This document shows, one piece after another, positions 24,819 through 45,203 of a stretch of 64,000 nucleotides of DNA. Position 1 is the first letter of the stretch. Each line of letters starts with the position of its first letter. This DNA is from Chloroflexota bacterium. GTDB lineage: Bacteria; Chloroflexota; Anaerolineae; 4572-78; J111. Below the pieces are notes generated by a model. It saw only the letters and a program-made list of their open reading frames with translations. It did no database searches and was not told where the DNA came from. The stretch covers positions 1-64,000 of the forward strand of contig BOKF01000020.1 of the NCBI GenBank assembly GCA_016860845.1. The letters run 5' to 3'. A program made the position numbers and the translations under genes.

Positions 24819-27515
24819 TCAATCGCCCGGTTTAGGCTCCTGCCAGGATCGGACTTCCTCGCGGCGCGGGTCTGCTTTCAATGCCTCAACCACCGGCAGC
24901 ACCGTTCCTGCTCGATCCTTGTACCAGGCCGCCTGTTCAAAACGCTCGTCGGCATGCTCGCCGGCGCTGTTAGCCAGCAGCCAGGCGGTCTGGACAAAAA
25001 AGTAGGGCGGCGCCTCATCGAGCATAGCGTGGTATGCACCGAGGGTCAACGCAGTCAAATCTTCCGTCTGCACGGGCGGATAGCGCGGGTCCTCTGCCGC
25101 GCCGATAATGGCTCCACCTTCGGTGCCGATGACCGGCAGGTAGTAGCCAAAGCGCCGGTAAAAGATTTTCGCGTAAGCATCAAACTTGTGAAAAGCGTTG
25201 GAGTCCTCGTCAATCGTATTGCCAACCCAAAAACCGCCCTGCTCGCGCGGCAGCTTGGCAATACGGCGAGCGTGGTTGATCGCTTCGACCTGCTCCGGCG
25301 TCAACCCTCGTTCGGCGATTTCTGCTTCGGTCAAAGGCACATCGTCAACGTTGACCAGGTCGGTAGGGTAATCCAGGGGATGGTTGAGAAAGTAGTTATG
25401 GACGGCCAGCCAGGAGCGAGGCAGCAAGCCGGCCTGTCCTCTGGCGCGCACCCCGGCCAGGAATTGGCGTAGAAAGACCAGATCATCTACGGTGCCGCCG
25501 CCGGCCAGCGGCGGCAGGCTGGGATAGCCGCCCGCCATATGGACTTGCTGTGCGGCTGGCAGCCACAGATCAACCATGCGCTCCACATTGATTGGTTCGC
25601 CCTCCGGCCAGCCCCCAGCGGGACCGGCCACGTTGGGTTCGTTGTAAAGCTCAAAGTAATGCACGCCCAACTGGACAGCCTGGGGAAATAATTCCGGCAA
25701 ATGCTGGTAGGGTTCATTGAAAGGTTTGTAGACCCGCATGATGGGTTCGATGCCGCTGGCCGTGAGCTGTTCAATCAGGTAGGGGTCGGTAACCGTGGGG
25801 GCATCGTCTTGCAGGAACTTGTACCACTTGATATTCATGGCCCGCAGTTCCGGCACAAAGTAATCCACTACTTCCTTCGGCAAAGGCTGGTTGGTCGGCG
25901 AGCCGTGCAGACCGCGCCCGTTGTCCGCCTCCGGCCGGGGGTAGGCAGCCAGCGGATTTTGCTCCGGCTGCGGCCTCACCCCTGCTTCAAGACATTGCTC
26001 AACTTCAAGCTGAGCCTTAACCATTTCGCGGTGGTTCGCCTGTGGTCCAATATCTGGTAAACACAAACGGCGCGCCTCATTCAACCGGGGCCGCCGCTTC
26101 AGGGCTTCAACCACTGGCTCCTGGTCACCCTCCCGGTCGTGATACCAGGCGTTCTTTTCCCAGACCGGCTCATCGTAATCCAGCGCCCTTTGGGCCAGCA
26201 GCCAGGTCATTGTGGCGAAGTAATAATCCGGCGCATCGTCGAGCATGTAATCGGCCGACCAGAGGGTCCATTCGGCCACGGTTTGCCCATCCACCACCGG
26301 GTAGCGCGGATCTTCGCCGGAGCTTTTGGTCGCCCCGCCTTCGGTCGAGATCATCGGGATGTCAAAGCCAAACAGGTCGTAAAACTGGTTGCGAAAGGCG
26401 ATGAACTGGAAAAAGCTGGTGTTGTCATCGTAGATGTTGAAGCCCATCAGCTCGCCTTCGGTGAAGCGGCGGTTGATTTCGTCGAGCGCGACCCGGTCCA
26501 GGCCCAGCCTGGCTCCGTCTTCGGCAGTGAGCAGGCGCGTTCTCAAGATGCCGGCCACGGTGCGGTTCAGATTGATTTCGGCTACCTGCGCCTCGGTCAG
26601 TCCGTACCGCTCGATTTCGGCTGCAGTCAAGAGGCGGCCGGTCTGGTTGACCTCATCGTAGGGATAGGTCGGCGGGTGGTTGATGGTGTAGTTGTGGATG
26701 GAGGCCCAGGCGAAGTACAGGACCTCCTCGTTGCCCTGTTCGCGCAGGGCCTCGAAGAAACGGTAAAAGAAATCGTCGTACCAATCCGGCTGCTTCTGGC
26801 CGGGGGCAAAAAAGGAAGGCAGGCCGGGATAACCCCCGGCCAGATAGATCGTCCGGGCGGCGTCGGCCCAGATTTGGGCCAGGTATTCCGGCTGCGGCTG
26901 ACCGTCCTCGTCGCACCAGCCGCCGCTTTCGCCGGGCTGGTTGGGTTCGTTGTACAGGTCGTAATAGTAAACCCCTTTGGCCACATAATGGCGGACCAGC
27001 GCCTCCAGTTCATCGGGATCGTAGGGGGTGTTACACTGTTGGTAGATGCGCATGACCGGCATAATATCGCGGCTGACCAGGTCGTCAATCGTCCGGTCGT
27101 AGTCGCGGTTGGTCAGACCGTCCACCAGCAGCTTGACCCACTTGACGTTCATGCGGGCCAGTTCGGAGACAAAGTAGCTGGTGGCCTCATCGGATTGGGC
27201 ATAGAGGTGGGTGCTCCAGTGGACGCCCAAGCCGTTATCATTTTTGGGCCGGGGGAAGGCGCTCAATGGCAGCGGGGCGGTGGGGAAGAGAGAGGCAGGG
27301 GTTGGGGAGGGGGGAGGCGGGGAGGCGGGGAGGCGGGGAGGCGAAGGGCTGGGCGGTGGAGCTAGTGGAGGTGAGGGAGTCGGGGTTGAGGCAACAGCAA
27401 TGGGGGTAATCGGTGAGGGGGGAGGCGGCGTGAGCTGACAGGCTGCTAAGCTAAAGACAATTAGAAAAAAAACAAAAAAAATACGATAATTTTTATCTGT
27501 GTCTATCCGTGTCAA
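24819..27515 (-). CDS. Tandem glycoside-hydrolase-like lipoprotein
   Basis: Exported 898-residue protein with two copies of a TIM-barrel hydrolase domain. A hydrophobic signal ends SLAAC (C26), so it should be lipid-anchored. A Pro-rich linker covers 27-85. Domain 1 (about 90-480) has DLYNEPN near 188 and STEGG near 387; domain 2 (about 525-890) has ELYNEPN near 623 and GTEGG near 797. The NEP and TEG glutamates sit where acid/base and nucleophile of clan GH-A enzymes are found. The start is TTG overlapping the TGA of the upstream gene (TTGA), implying translational coupling. The linker is encoded by a short tandem repeat around 27300-27345. Substrate unknown. Confidence 0.78.
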   Translation of the reverse strand: MTRIDTDKNYRIFFVFFLIVFSLAACQLTPPPPSPITPIAVASTPTPSPPLAPPPSPSPPRLPASPPPPSPTPASLFPTAPLPLSAFPRPKNDNGLGVHWSTHLYAQSDEATSYFVSELARMNVKWVKLLVDGLTNRDYDRTIDDLVSRDIMPVMRIYQQCNTPYDPDELEALVRHYVAKGVYYYDLYNEPNQPGESGGWCDEDGQPQPEYLAQIWADAARTIYLAGGYPGLPSFFAPGQKQPDWYDDFFYRFFEALREQGNEEVLYFAWASIHNYTINHPPTYPYDEVNQTGRLLTAAEIERYGLTEAQVAEINLNRTVAGILRTRLLTAEDGARLGLDRVALDEINRRFTEGELMGFNIYDDNTSFFQFIAFRNQFYDLFGFDIPMISTEGGATKSSGEDPRYPVVDGQTVAEWTLWSADYMLDDAPDYYFATMTWLLAQRALDYDEPVWEKNAWYHDREGDQEPVVEALKRRPRLNEARRLCLPDIGPQANHREMVKAQLEVEQCLEAGVRPQPEQNPLAAYPRPEADNGRGLHGSPTNQPLPKEVVDYFVPELRAMNIKWYKFLQDDAPTVTDPYLIEQLTASGIEPIMRVYKPFNEPYQHLPELFPQAVQLGVHYFELYNEPNVAGPAGGWPEGEPINVERMVDLWLPAAQQVHMAGGYPSLPPLAGGGTVDDLVFLRQFLAGVRARGQAGLLPRSWLAVHNYFLNHPLDYPTDLVNVDDVPLTEAEIAERGLTPEQVEAINHARRIAKLPREQGGFWVGNTIDEDSNAFHKFDAYAKIFYRRFGYYLPVIGTEGGAIIGAAEDPRYPPVQTEDLTALTLGAYHAMLDEAPPYFFVQTAWLLANSAGEHADERFEQAAWYKDRAGTVLPVVEALKADPRREEVRSWQEPKPGD

Positions 27516-28678
27516 TCTGTAAACCCTTCTGGCTGGCCGTGCAGCTCAATGGCATGCTGGCCGATAATTTCCAGCGCCGTATCGCCGGAGGGAGGCTGCA
27601 TCAAACCCGCCCGGACATCGCGGAAGTAGCGCTCCAGCGGCAGCGACTTGGTCAGGCTGAGGCCGCCGGCAACGCGCAGCGCCTTGTCGGTGACCTCGTT
27701 CGCCGTTTCGGTGATGAGATGTTTGGCGGCCACCACGCGGGGGTAGAGTTTCTGCCGGTTCTCGGCCTCGCCGGTCCAGGCCCCGGCCACCTCAAATATA
27801 AGGGCTTGAGCCGCTTGCAGGGCCAGGTCAATTTCGCCGATTTGACGCTGAATTTTGGGCAGGGTGGCGATAGGTTTACCCAGAGCGGTGGGCACTCGTT
27901 CCAGGGCGTATCGGATAACTGTATTGCGAGCGGCGATGGCCGTGCCCAGATAAACTGTGGACATCACCAGCGGAAACCAGGCATTGGGGACCGCCTGGGC
28001 AGGCGTTATACCGCGCTGAAGCAGATGCTCACCCGGCACAACGACATCCCTGAAATAAACGTCGTGGCTGTCGCTGGCCCGCAGGCTGAGCGAGTCTCCC
28101 CAGGTTTCGATCCATTCGACACCCGGCGTCCCCTGGCAAACCAGAAGCCAGGCCGGGTCCTCCTCGATGCGGGTGGTGACGATCATGTGGGTCAGGTGCT
28201 GGCCGCCGGTGGTCCAGGTTTTGTGCCCGTTTATCACCCAACCTGTTCTGTCGGCGCTAGGAACAGCGGTGGTGGCCGGCAGCCCTCCCCGCGACGGGCT
28301 GCCCAACTGGGCTTCGCTGGCGACGTTGTTGAACAGTCCGCCCTGCACAGCCTCCCGGCACAGCCAGGCGAAAGTCGCCTCCTGCCAGGGCCGGATCTCG
28401 CGGGCATGGCCGAACAGGTGTAGCTGCATCCCAGCGACCATCGCCGTCGAGCCGCTGCCCTGGCCCAGTTCCAACTGCGCAGCCAGGCACTCTTTCAGTG
28501 ACAGGCCCCAACCGCCGTATTCCTGCGGAACACTCAAGCCCAGATAGCCGGAGTCTTTCAGCGCCCGGACATCTTCCGCCGGCAGCCGGCCCAGCCGGTC
28601 CGCCTCGTCGGCGCGGGCGGCGAATTCCTGGGCTAGGCGGCGAGCCAGTTCGATAGCGGGTGTTGGGTGAGTGAGCAT
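27512..28678 (-). CDS. Acyl-CoA dehydrogenase family protein
   Basis: FAD enzyme of the acyl-CoA dehydrogenase fold, about 389 residues. N-terminal helix domain with LSVPQEYGGWGLSLKECL, FAD/substrate segment FNNVASEAQLGSPSRGG and INGHKTWTTGGQ, and C-terminal AKHLITETANEVTDKALRVAGG. A classic catalytic Glu is not obvious, so it may be a monooxygenase-like or DszC/NcnH-like member rather than a beta-oxidation enzyme. ATG at 28678 follows AGCAGGAAGG; an upstream start at 28705 lacks a site. Confidence 0.85.
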   Translation of the reverse strand: MLTHPTPAIELARRLAQEFAARADEADRLGRLPAEDVRALKDSGYLGLSVPQEYGGWGLSLKECLAAQLELGQGSGSTAMVAGMQLHLFGHAREIRPWQEATFAWLCREAVQGGLFNNVASEAQLGSPSRGGLPATTAVPSADRTGWVINGHKTWTTGGQHLTHMIVTTRIEEDPAWLLVCQGTPGVEWIETWGDSLSLRASDSHDVYFRDVVVPGEHLLQRGITPAQAVPNAWFPLVMSTVYLGTAIAARNTVIRYALERVPTALGKPIATLPKIQRQIGEIDLALQAAQALIFEVAGAWTGEAENRQKLYPRVVAAKHLITETANEVTDKALRVAGGLSLTKSLPLERYFRDVRAGLMQPPSGDTALEIIGQHAIELHGQPEGFTD

Positions 28679-29093
28679 AACCTTCCTGCTTAATCCGTAA
28701 AACATGAAAAGTTCTCGCGTTTTACGTTGCTTACTGTGGAATTTAAGGCAATAATCATAGCATCGTTTAATCTATTGTCCAAGATGTTGTCCTGCTGGTG
28801 AATTCTGCCTCCAAATTTCAAGCTTATGAAATATTACCCATTTGGGTAGTGACATGCTCCCCCAACTGGATTAAGATTTCCCAAATTTTATCCTGATTCC
28901 GTCGTACTGGATGACCCCCAACCGCGTCACCGAGAAGTGGCCCGGCGGGGTATTTTGTGTCGGGTTTGGTAAACAGGAACACAGAGTTTCACAGAGGGGG
29001 CGCAAAGGCCCACAGAGGAATCTCAGTGAATCTCTGCGTCTCCTCCGTGTTTCTCTGTGTAACTTTCTTTTACTTTTTGGGAGGAGTAGCATC
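28679..29093. repeat. Intergenic region with a palindromic repeat at 28976-29063
   Basis: No gene seen in 28679-29093. The arms ACACAGAGTTTCACAGAGG and CTCCGTGTTTCTCTGTGT, with GGCGCA/TGCGTC inside, form a long imperfect palindrome, a repeat type common in environmental genomes. GGGAGGAG at 29079-29086 is the ribosome site of the gltB gene. Confidence 0.65.
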
Positions 29094-33767
<4,674 letters not shown>

Positions 33768-33772
33768 ATCAG

Positions 33773-33841
33773 GTAGACCGTAGTCGGTAGACAGTAGACA
33801 GGGAATTTTTTCCATTTACCGTCTACTGCCTACCGTCTGCC
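33773..33841. repeat. Palindromic repeat between gltB and gltD
   Basis: GTAGTCGGTAGACAGTAGAC and, after a T-rich centre, the complementary GTCTACTGCCTACCGTCTGC. A half of the same family is at 54573-54600. The spacer would otherwise be a normal cotranscribed gap. Confidence 0.65.
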
Positions 33842-33859
33842 GAGCAGAGGAAAAATATA

Positions 33860-35407
<1,548 letters not shown>

Positions 35408-35435
35408 TTTTACTGCATAAGGTAACTACATTTTA

Positions 35436-35516
35436 GGACACAGATTCACACAGATCTCACGGATTTTTCTTTAATTTTTTGACCTAATCTGTGTGTATCT
35501 GTGGTAATCCGTGTCC
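35436..35516. repeat. Palindromic repeat between gltD and second gltB
   Basis: GGACACAGATTCACACAGAT and ATCTGTGTGTATCTGTGG with GGATTA-like inner and CCGTGTCC outer parts form a long imperfect palindrome. A single-arm relative is at 27495-27522, under the start of the glycosidase-like lipoprotein. Confidence 0.7.
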
Positions 35517-35570
35517 AGTTTTTTTTATTTGGCAACACATCTAATTTCTATCAGGAAGGTTCTTGTCGCT

Positions 35571-40580
<5,010 letters not shown>

Positions 40581-40622
40581 GGGCCGGCAATACTGATCCG
40601 AAAATAAAGAACTAAACAAAGA

Positions 40623-40676
40623 GGAGTGAGGCATCCTTAGATGCCGAACGGAGTCGCATCTGAGGATGCTCACTCC
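40623..40676. repeat. Palindrome after second gltB
   Basis: GGAGTGAGGCATCCTTAGATGC pairs with GCATCTGAGGATGCTCACTCC apart from one bulge and one G-U pair. No T run, but the stem could end transcription from both sides. Confidence 0.75.
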
Positions 40677-40714
40677 GCAATTTAGAAAGGTACATTTGGC
40701 TGAGTAAAAAAATC

Positions 40715-40744
40715 AGGAGGGTCAAAACGCATTTTGACCCTCCT
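40715..40744. repeat. 30-bp palindrome at 3' end of a minus-strand gene
   Basis: AGGAGGGTCAAAA and TTTTGACCCTCCT surround a 4-base loop. It overlaps the stop codon of the gene at 40743. Same pattern as the palindrome at 52731-52760 (AGGAxxGTCAAAxxGCAxTTTGACxxTCCT). Confidence 0.75.
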
Positions 40745-41822
40745 AGCCTGGCCGAGCCTCCTCAGTTCCTTCCATCGTTTGCCCAAACATTTGTCGCAAT
40801 ATCCGTAAGCTGTTCTCTGATAATTGGCAATCGGGCCGGACCACACACTGCATGTCTTTGTAGCGGGACCGGCGAGAAGGATCAGTATCATTGCCCACCT
40901 GCACAGCAAACCGTTCGACGTCCTCGTCGCTGGTTTGAACAATCTCGACCGCATCAAGGTCAAACAACTCGCGGCGAGCCGACCAGTTGATCCGCACCGT
41001 TCCATCTTGCTGAGTTGGAGTGGCAGCCATCCGGTTATCCAGCACGGCGATGACCGGACCTTCCAAAAACTTCCGGCTCTGGCCGCATGTTCGGCAGCCG
41101 TAGTAAGTCCGGCTATTCCGCCAGGAAAGATCTACCTTGTGCGGGCCAAAACGGGTCAAACAGCGTGGACACAACAAGCGATGGGCACGGTAGGCGAGCC
41201 GTCGAGCGGTTTCCTCGCTAATGTCTCGCAGTACCTGTAAGGTAATTTCCCCGAAAGCCTTATGGGCCAAACCGGGGACAAGAGCCGGTATGACTTCGGC
41301 TCCACCGGCAACCAAAATAGGATAGGCCTCGACCAAGGAAGTCAGGAGATCGAGAAGATTCTCCAAGAATTGGGTATCCTGGATAACCCCCTGCTGTTCG
41401 TAGTAAATGAGTTGTCCCCCTGGTTCCGCTTTGATTTTCCCATCCAACCCAGAGCTAAAGTGTGGTGAGATAAAGTGGTTGAGCGCCTCTTGAAAAGACA
41501 ATGGCGGTTCCGATTGAGTCTTGGACTGCCGTTCAACGGGCCAGCGGTTAGCAAATATCTTGAGGCAGGTATAGGTCACACTACTTCTGCCTTCCTTTTT
41601 TTCAGTTGTCTCCAGCTTGAGCGAGTAGCCCCGGTATCGGCCCTCCACGTAAGCCCCGCTGCCAAAATAGCCGCTATTTGGAACAAAGATCAGCTTATGG
41701 GCCAGGGCTAACTGCCGCCAGGCGCTTTTTTGCTTTTCTCTATTTTGCTGCGATATTATCGGGTAGATAACGGTGATACCGATAATGAAAATCCCGATCA
41801 AGATCGGAAAGAAGTCATCCAT
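40743..41822 (-). CDS. Unknown membrane-anchored protein with zinc-ribbon-like motif
   Basis: 359 residues, no named family recognised. One N-terminal membrane helix (FFPILIGIFIIGITVIYPII), then a soluble domain with a repeated-looking beta pattern (FGSGAYVEGRYRGYSLKLE), and CPRC (about 213-216) plus CRTC (about 240-243), which would form a zinc ribbon. The tail is Glu/Arg rich. The stop codon lies in a palindromic repeat. Confidence 0.65.
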   Translation of the reverse strand: MDDFFPILIGIFIIGITVIYPIISQQNREKQKSAWRQLALAHKLIFVPNSGYFGSGAYVEGRYRGYSLKLETTEKKEGRSSVTYTCLKIFANRWPVERQSKTQSEPPLSFQEALNHFISPHFSSGLDGKIKAEPGGQLIYYEQQGVIQDTQFLENLLDLLTSLVEAYPILVAGGAEVIPALVPGLAHKAFGEITLQVLRDISEETARRLAYRAHRLLCPRCLTRFGPHKVDLSWRNSRTYYGCRTCGQSRKFLEGPVIAVLDNRMAATPTQQDGTVRINWSARRELFDLDAVEIVQTSDEDVERFAVQVGNDTDPSRRSRYKDMQCVVRPDCQLSENSLRILRQMFGQTMEGTEEARPG

Positions 41823-41946
41823 TTTACCTGCTTACCTCATTAATAGGTTTAACAGTAAGCATTATACCAAAGAAAGTAACTAATTGCCGTAACATGTCTG
41901 CCAAAAGTTGTAGCTCGAAACAGATAGTTCTGGACAGCAGGCTTTG

Positions 41947-43083
41947 ATGCAAGGCGGTGTAGCTGTCTTTTTAATTACGCTGGGCCTCGGCCAGCTTATC
42001 TCTACATGGCAGGGCTGGCGGGGTGCCTCGCTGGTGGGACCGAGACGGCTGGCCGGGTACGGCCTGAGTTGGCTGCTCCTTGTCGCGGGGGCGCTGCTGC
42101 TGCCAAACTCGTGGTGGGTTCTGGGTTGGGCCTTGCCGACGGCTCTCCTGGCGCTGCTGCTGCTTTTGCTGGCCGGTTCTTATATTGACCCGCCGCCCCA
42201 TCCCGACTGCCTTTTTGAAGCGGACCATCCGGCCCACGGCAGTTGCCGGCGCGTCCAAATTCCCGACGGCGACTATTTGATGCCTGGGTATTTGCTGACT
42301 CCGCCGGCCCCCCCCCATCCCCCCCTTCCAGGGGGGGTGTTGGTCATACACGGCGCGGGCGATACCAAAAGTTCCTTCAAATGGCGGCTGGTCCAGGCGC
42401 TCCTGGCGGAAGGGTTGGTGGTGCTGACGATTGACCTGCCCGGCCACGGCGATTACCGCCAGCGTCCCCTGGCTTATCCCGACTGCCTCTCGGCCATCCC
42501 GTCCGCCCTGCGCTTTCTGCGGGCGCAGCCGGGAATAGAACGAGTCGGGCTGGTCGGGATCAGTTTGGGCAGCGCCCTGACTATAGCCAGCCTGGCCCAA
42601 ACAATTGAAGACCCTAAAGGTTTCTTCAAACCTTTAGGGTCTGGCAATGGACAAATTGACGCCCTGGCCGCCCTGGAAACGCCCATTACCTTGAAGTACA
42701 GCCGGGGATTGCGTTACGGTGAGATGTGGCATGCCTACCGCGCGCCGGTGCTGTCGCTGTGGCGAGAGGTTTCGGTGAGGCAACTGCGGCAGAGTTGGTT
42801 CACCGGCGGTTATGTCAGCCGGCACAAAAACACCGCCGAAGTGATTGAGCTGTTAAACCCGTTGGAAAATATCGCTCACTTGGGCCAGGTGCCTATTCTG
42901 TTGATGCATGGGGGACGAGACAATATTGCGCCGGCAGCAGCGGGTCGAGCCTTGCAGCAGGCCGCGCCCCAGGCTACCTTGATCGAGGTCAAAGGAGCCA
43001 GCCACGTCACGCTGACGCTGATGATGGAAGCCAATCGGCAGGTAGCGCAGTGGGTGAGGGAGAGGCTGGGGGATAGAGGATAG
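41947..43083 (+). CDS. Membrane-anchored alpha/beta hydrolase
   Basis: Three N-terminal membrane segments (about 1-80) are followed by an alpha/beta hydrolase domain. VLVIHGAGDTKSSF carries the oxyanion side, GISLGS contains nucleophile S206, the acid is Asp in HGGRDNIAP, and the His is in GASHVTL. Two stretches, about 118-130 and 222-232, are encoded by palindromic DNA and are likely not native to the fold. ATG at 41947 (a TTG directly before it is possible); ribosome site weak. Acts on an unknown ester or amide at the membrane. Confidence 0.82.
   Translation: MQGGVAVFLITLGLGQLISTWQGWRGASLVGPRRLAGYGLSWLLLVAGALLLPNSWWVLGWALPTALLALLLLLLAGSYIDPPPHPDCLFEADHPAHGSCRRVQIPDGDYLMPGYLLTPPAPPHPPLPGGVLVIHGAGDTKSSFKWRLVQALLAEGLVVLTIDLPGHGDYRQRPLAYPDCLSAIPSALRFLRAQPGIERVGLVGISLGSALTIASLAQTIEDPKGFFKPLGSGNGQIDALAALETPITLKYSRGLRYGEMWHAYRAPVLSLWREVSVRQLRQSWFTGGYVSRHKNTAEVIELLNPLENIAHLGQVPILLMHGGRDNIAPAAAGRALQQAAPQATLIEVKGASHVTLTLMMEANRQVAQWVRERLGDRG
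42299..42340. repeat. C/G-rich palindrome inside the hydrolase gene
   Basis: CCCCCCCATCCCCCCCTTCC followed by GGGGGGG codes APPHPPLPGG in frame between the membrane part and the catalytic domain. Confidence 0.65.
42610..42641. repeat. Perfect palindrome inside the hydrolase gene
   Basis: GACCCTAAAGGTTT, loop CTTC, AAACCTTTAGGGTC: a 14-bp perfect stem coding EDPKGFFKPLGSG, 15 residues after the catalytic serine. Confidence 0.85.
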
Positions 43084-43195
43084 GAAGGTTGGAGGGTTTG
43101 CCCCCCTCTAACTCCCCCCACAGGGGGGAGAATTAGCTTAAGTCCCTCCCTTTGGGAGGGATTTAGGGAGGGACTTTCCACCCACCGCGTAACTC
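43084..43195. repeat. Compound C/G-rich repeat region
   Basis: GGAAGGTTGGAGGG, then CCCCCCTCTAACTCCCCCCA/CAGGGGGGAG, then AGTCCCTCCCTTTGGGAGGGATTTAGGGAGGGACT-like arms (AGTCCCTCCC and GGGAGGGACT). Several repeat families stacked between two converging genes; no gene. Confidence 0.7.
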
Positions 43196-43198
43196 CTG

Positions 43199-43510
43199 TC
43201 AATAATGGGTGGACCCGTCGGGCATAACTGCGCCCCAAAATTTAACGCCTTCGAGGTTGGCGCCGTCCAGGTCAACGTCTTTCAGATTGGCGTTGCGCAG
43301 GTCGGCTCCGCTGAGGTTAGCACCGGTCAGGCTGGCGCCCTCCAAATCGGCCCCGCGCAGGTCGGCCCCGGTCAGGTTACACCAGGCCAGGTCGGCGTCA
43401 CGCAAATTGGCCCGGCTCAAATTGGCCCGGCTTAAATCAGCGCCGACCAGCCACAAAGGGCTGCGGCCCAGGTTAATTAACTGGTATAATTCTTTCTGTG
43501 TAAATTCCAT
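43199..43510 (-). CDS. Pentapeptide repeat protein
   Basis: 103 residues. After [20 protein letters not shown] come about 13 A(D/N)LxX repeats ([20 protein letters not shown] and so on) that fold as a right-handed beta-helix. Too short to be a Qnr gyrase protector; role unknown. ATG directly follows the TGA of the upstream gene, so the two are coupled. Confidence 0.88.
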   Translation of the reverse strand: MEFTQKELYQLINLGRSPLWLVGADLSRANLSRANLRDADLAWCNLTGADLRGADLEGASLTGANLSGADLRNANLKDVDLDGANLEGVKFWGAVMPDGSTHY

Positions 43511-44071
43511 TCAAACATTATCCTCCGCCCTTTCACGCCGGGCGCGCCCGGCGACGGTGGCTTTTAGGCTGAATTTCATTTCGACGCGCCAGGGCTGGTG
43601 GGCTTCGTCCCGCTGCCACAATTCCAGGTGGCCTACCCTAAAAACAAATTGAGGCTCAAATCCTTTTAAGGCGTGTTTGGCCTGCTCCAGCGCAGCCGCC
43701 TGAGTAAAACGGCCAAACACCAGCGCGGGCCGGTAACCTTTTTCCGCGCCGGCCAGCGAGCTGAGGGGACCGGTCAGCAATTCAGCCTGGAGTGCGATCA
43801 GTTCAGACTGGCCGGCGGTCATCGGCAGTTGAAGCTGAAATTCTTTACCCTCGTGGACGTGCCAGCCAACCACAAAGACTTTGATGGGAGCGTGGGTTTC
43901 GCCGATGTCGCTCAGGTGGGCGTAGAGAGTTTCCGGGCGTAGTACAAATTGGAAGGGGTCGAGCAGGGAAATATGCAGCGGGGCCAGCCGGGCCAGCGGG
44001 TCGTACTGCTGGCGGTAAGGTTCGACAGCCTTGGCTAAATTCTCCGGTACCGGCGCGACAATGGTATACAT
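43511..44071 (-). CDS. 2'-5' RNA ligase-like (2H) protein with one degenerate motif
   Basis: 186 residues of the 2H phosphoesterase fold. The first motif is intact, LHISLL (about 32-37). The second, normally RPHxTxGR, reads YRPALVFGR, so the His and Thr are Ala and Val. The protein is probably not a normal 2H enzyme; it may bind nucleotides or RNA without cutting. Coupled to the pentapeptide gene. Confidence 0.75.
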   Translation of the reverse strand: MYTIVAPVPENLAKAVEPYRQQYDPLARLAPLHISLLDPFQFVLRPETLYAHLSDIGETHAPIKVFVVGWHVHEGKEFQLQLPMTAGQSELIALQAELLTGPLSSLAGAEKGYRPALVFGRFTQAAALEQAKHALKGFEPQFVFRVGHLELWQRDEAHQPWRVEMKFSLKATVAGRARRERAEDNV

Positions 44072-44124
44072 ACCCGCCCATTATAACATAAAGTTTGGAA
44101 TCAGGTAATCGCCGCCCTCCGCTT

Positions 44125-44835
44125 TTAAACCCCCGGCAGCCAGCCCTGGGCGAGGGCATAGGCCAGCAGCAGGGCGACCGCATTGGTCAACATGTGCATC
44201 AAGATGGCCGGCCAGATCGAGCCGGAAGCCTGAAACAGAAAGGCAAAAATCAAGCCCAGGATGAAGATCGGCAAAAAGGAAGTGGGCAGGACGTGGGCCA
44301 GGGCAAACAACCCGGCGCTGGCCAGGGCTGCTTTGGGCCAGCCCCATCGCCCGGCTAGGCCGGTAAAGACAAAGCCGCGAAAAAAAATCTCTTCGACGAT
44401 GGGAGCGACGACGGCCCCGCCAAACAAGAGGGCCAGCGGAAAAGCCGTGCCCTCAAAGATTTGCTGCAGCTCCGGCTGAATTTGCAGGCCAAATTGGGCC
44501 AGAAAGGTAGCGTAGACAAAGTTGATCAGCACCGAGGCCAGCATCAAGCCGCAGCCCAGGCCAACCGCTCCGGCCCGAAAAGGGCGCAGCCCCAAATCGG
44601 CCCAGCTCGCGCCGTATTTATGCACGCTAAAGTACCAGGCCGGAATGAGCAAAATGGCCTCGCCAAAGACGATGACCAGCCCGGCGTCAACGGGCAGCTC
44701 AAGCTGCGCCCCGGCCAGGCCCATGCCGACAAAAAAGAGAATCCACAGCACAAAAACCAGCAGGCCCGCGGCAACATCGCGGGGTGTCCAGGGAACGGGC
44801 GGGGTAGGTTCTTCAGAAAAGGGCAGGTTATTCAT
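44125..44835 (-). CDS. CPBP family intramembrane metalloprotease
   Basis: Polytopic membrane protein, 236 residues, about eight hydrophobic segments. Abi/CAAX-like motifs: VEEIFFRGFVF (EExxxR), FALAHVLP, and HMLTNA. Likely cleaves membrane-linked peptides; bacterial relatives are often tied to bacteriocin immunity or protein processing. No partner visible. Confidence 0.9.
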   Translation of the reverse strand: MNNLPFSEEPTPPVPWTPRDVAAGLLVFVLWILFFVGMGLAGAQLELPVDAGLVIVFGEAILLIPAWYFSVHKYGASWADLGLRPFRAGAVGLGCGLMLASVLINFVYATFLAQFGLQIQPELQQIFEGTAFPLALLFGGAVVAPIVEEIFFRGFVFTGLAGRWGWPKAALASAGLFALAHVLPTSFLPIFILGLIFAFLFQASGSIWPAILMHMLTNAVALLLAYALAQGWLPGV

Positions 44836-45203
44836 GGAAGAAAATGGTCAATAATCAGCAGTCAATACCCTAACGGGCACAAGTTGTCAATTGTTAATTT
44901 GTCTCCATAGTACCACGTTTTGAGCCGGGGGGAAAGTTGGGCCAAGATGTGGGATAATAGTCGTATTGGGCCAGTCGAGTGACTGTGCTAGAATATTAAT
45001 GCACACCGCCGCCGCTTAAAATATAACAGGCAGCCAGCCGTAAGGTTGAAGGGTTGCAAAGTAAGGGATGGGGTCTCAAAGCTCAGCTTTGGACTCCAAG
45101 ACCATCCCTGGCAATTTACCCCCTATCTAAACCTTGTACCTTAGGTGTCTTGGCGCTTTTATCCTGTTTGGCAAAGGCGGCTGTTGCAGGTTAGGAGTTG
45201 TAA
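44836..45203. other. Intergenic region with repeats and a candidate promoter
   Basis: No gene seen. 44846-44904 holds GTCAATACCC and GTCAATTGT sequences related to the second insert of gltB. TTGGGC-17-TAGAAT (44966-44994) could be a sigma-70 promoter for the downstream kinase. 45067-45112 is a hairpin with GGGATGG/CCATCCC arms and a CAAAGCT/AGCTTTG core. Confidence 0.5.

Noticed and set aside
26139..27365. Long plus-strand frame opposite the glycosidase-like lipoprotein
   Set aside because: Shadow of a GC-rich gene; no motifs, and the minus-strand protein has clear domains and a lipobox.
28911..29093. N-terminal extension of the first gltB by 61 codons
   Set aside because: It reads through an intergenic palindrome; the family start and a good ribosome site are at 29094.
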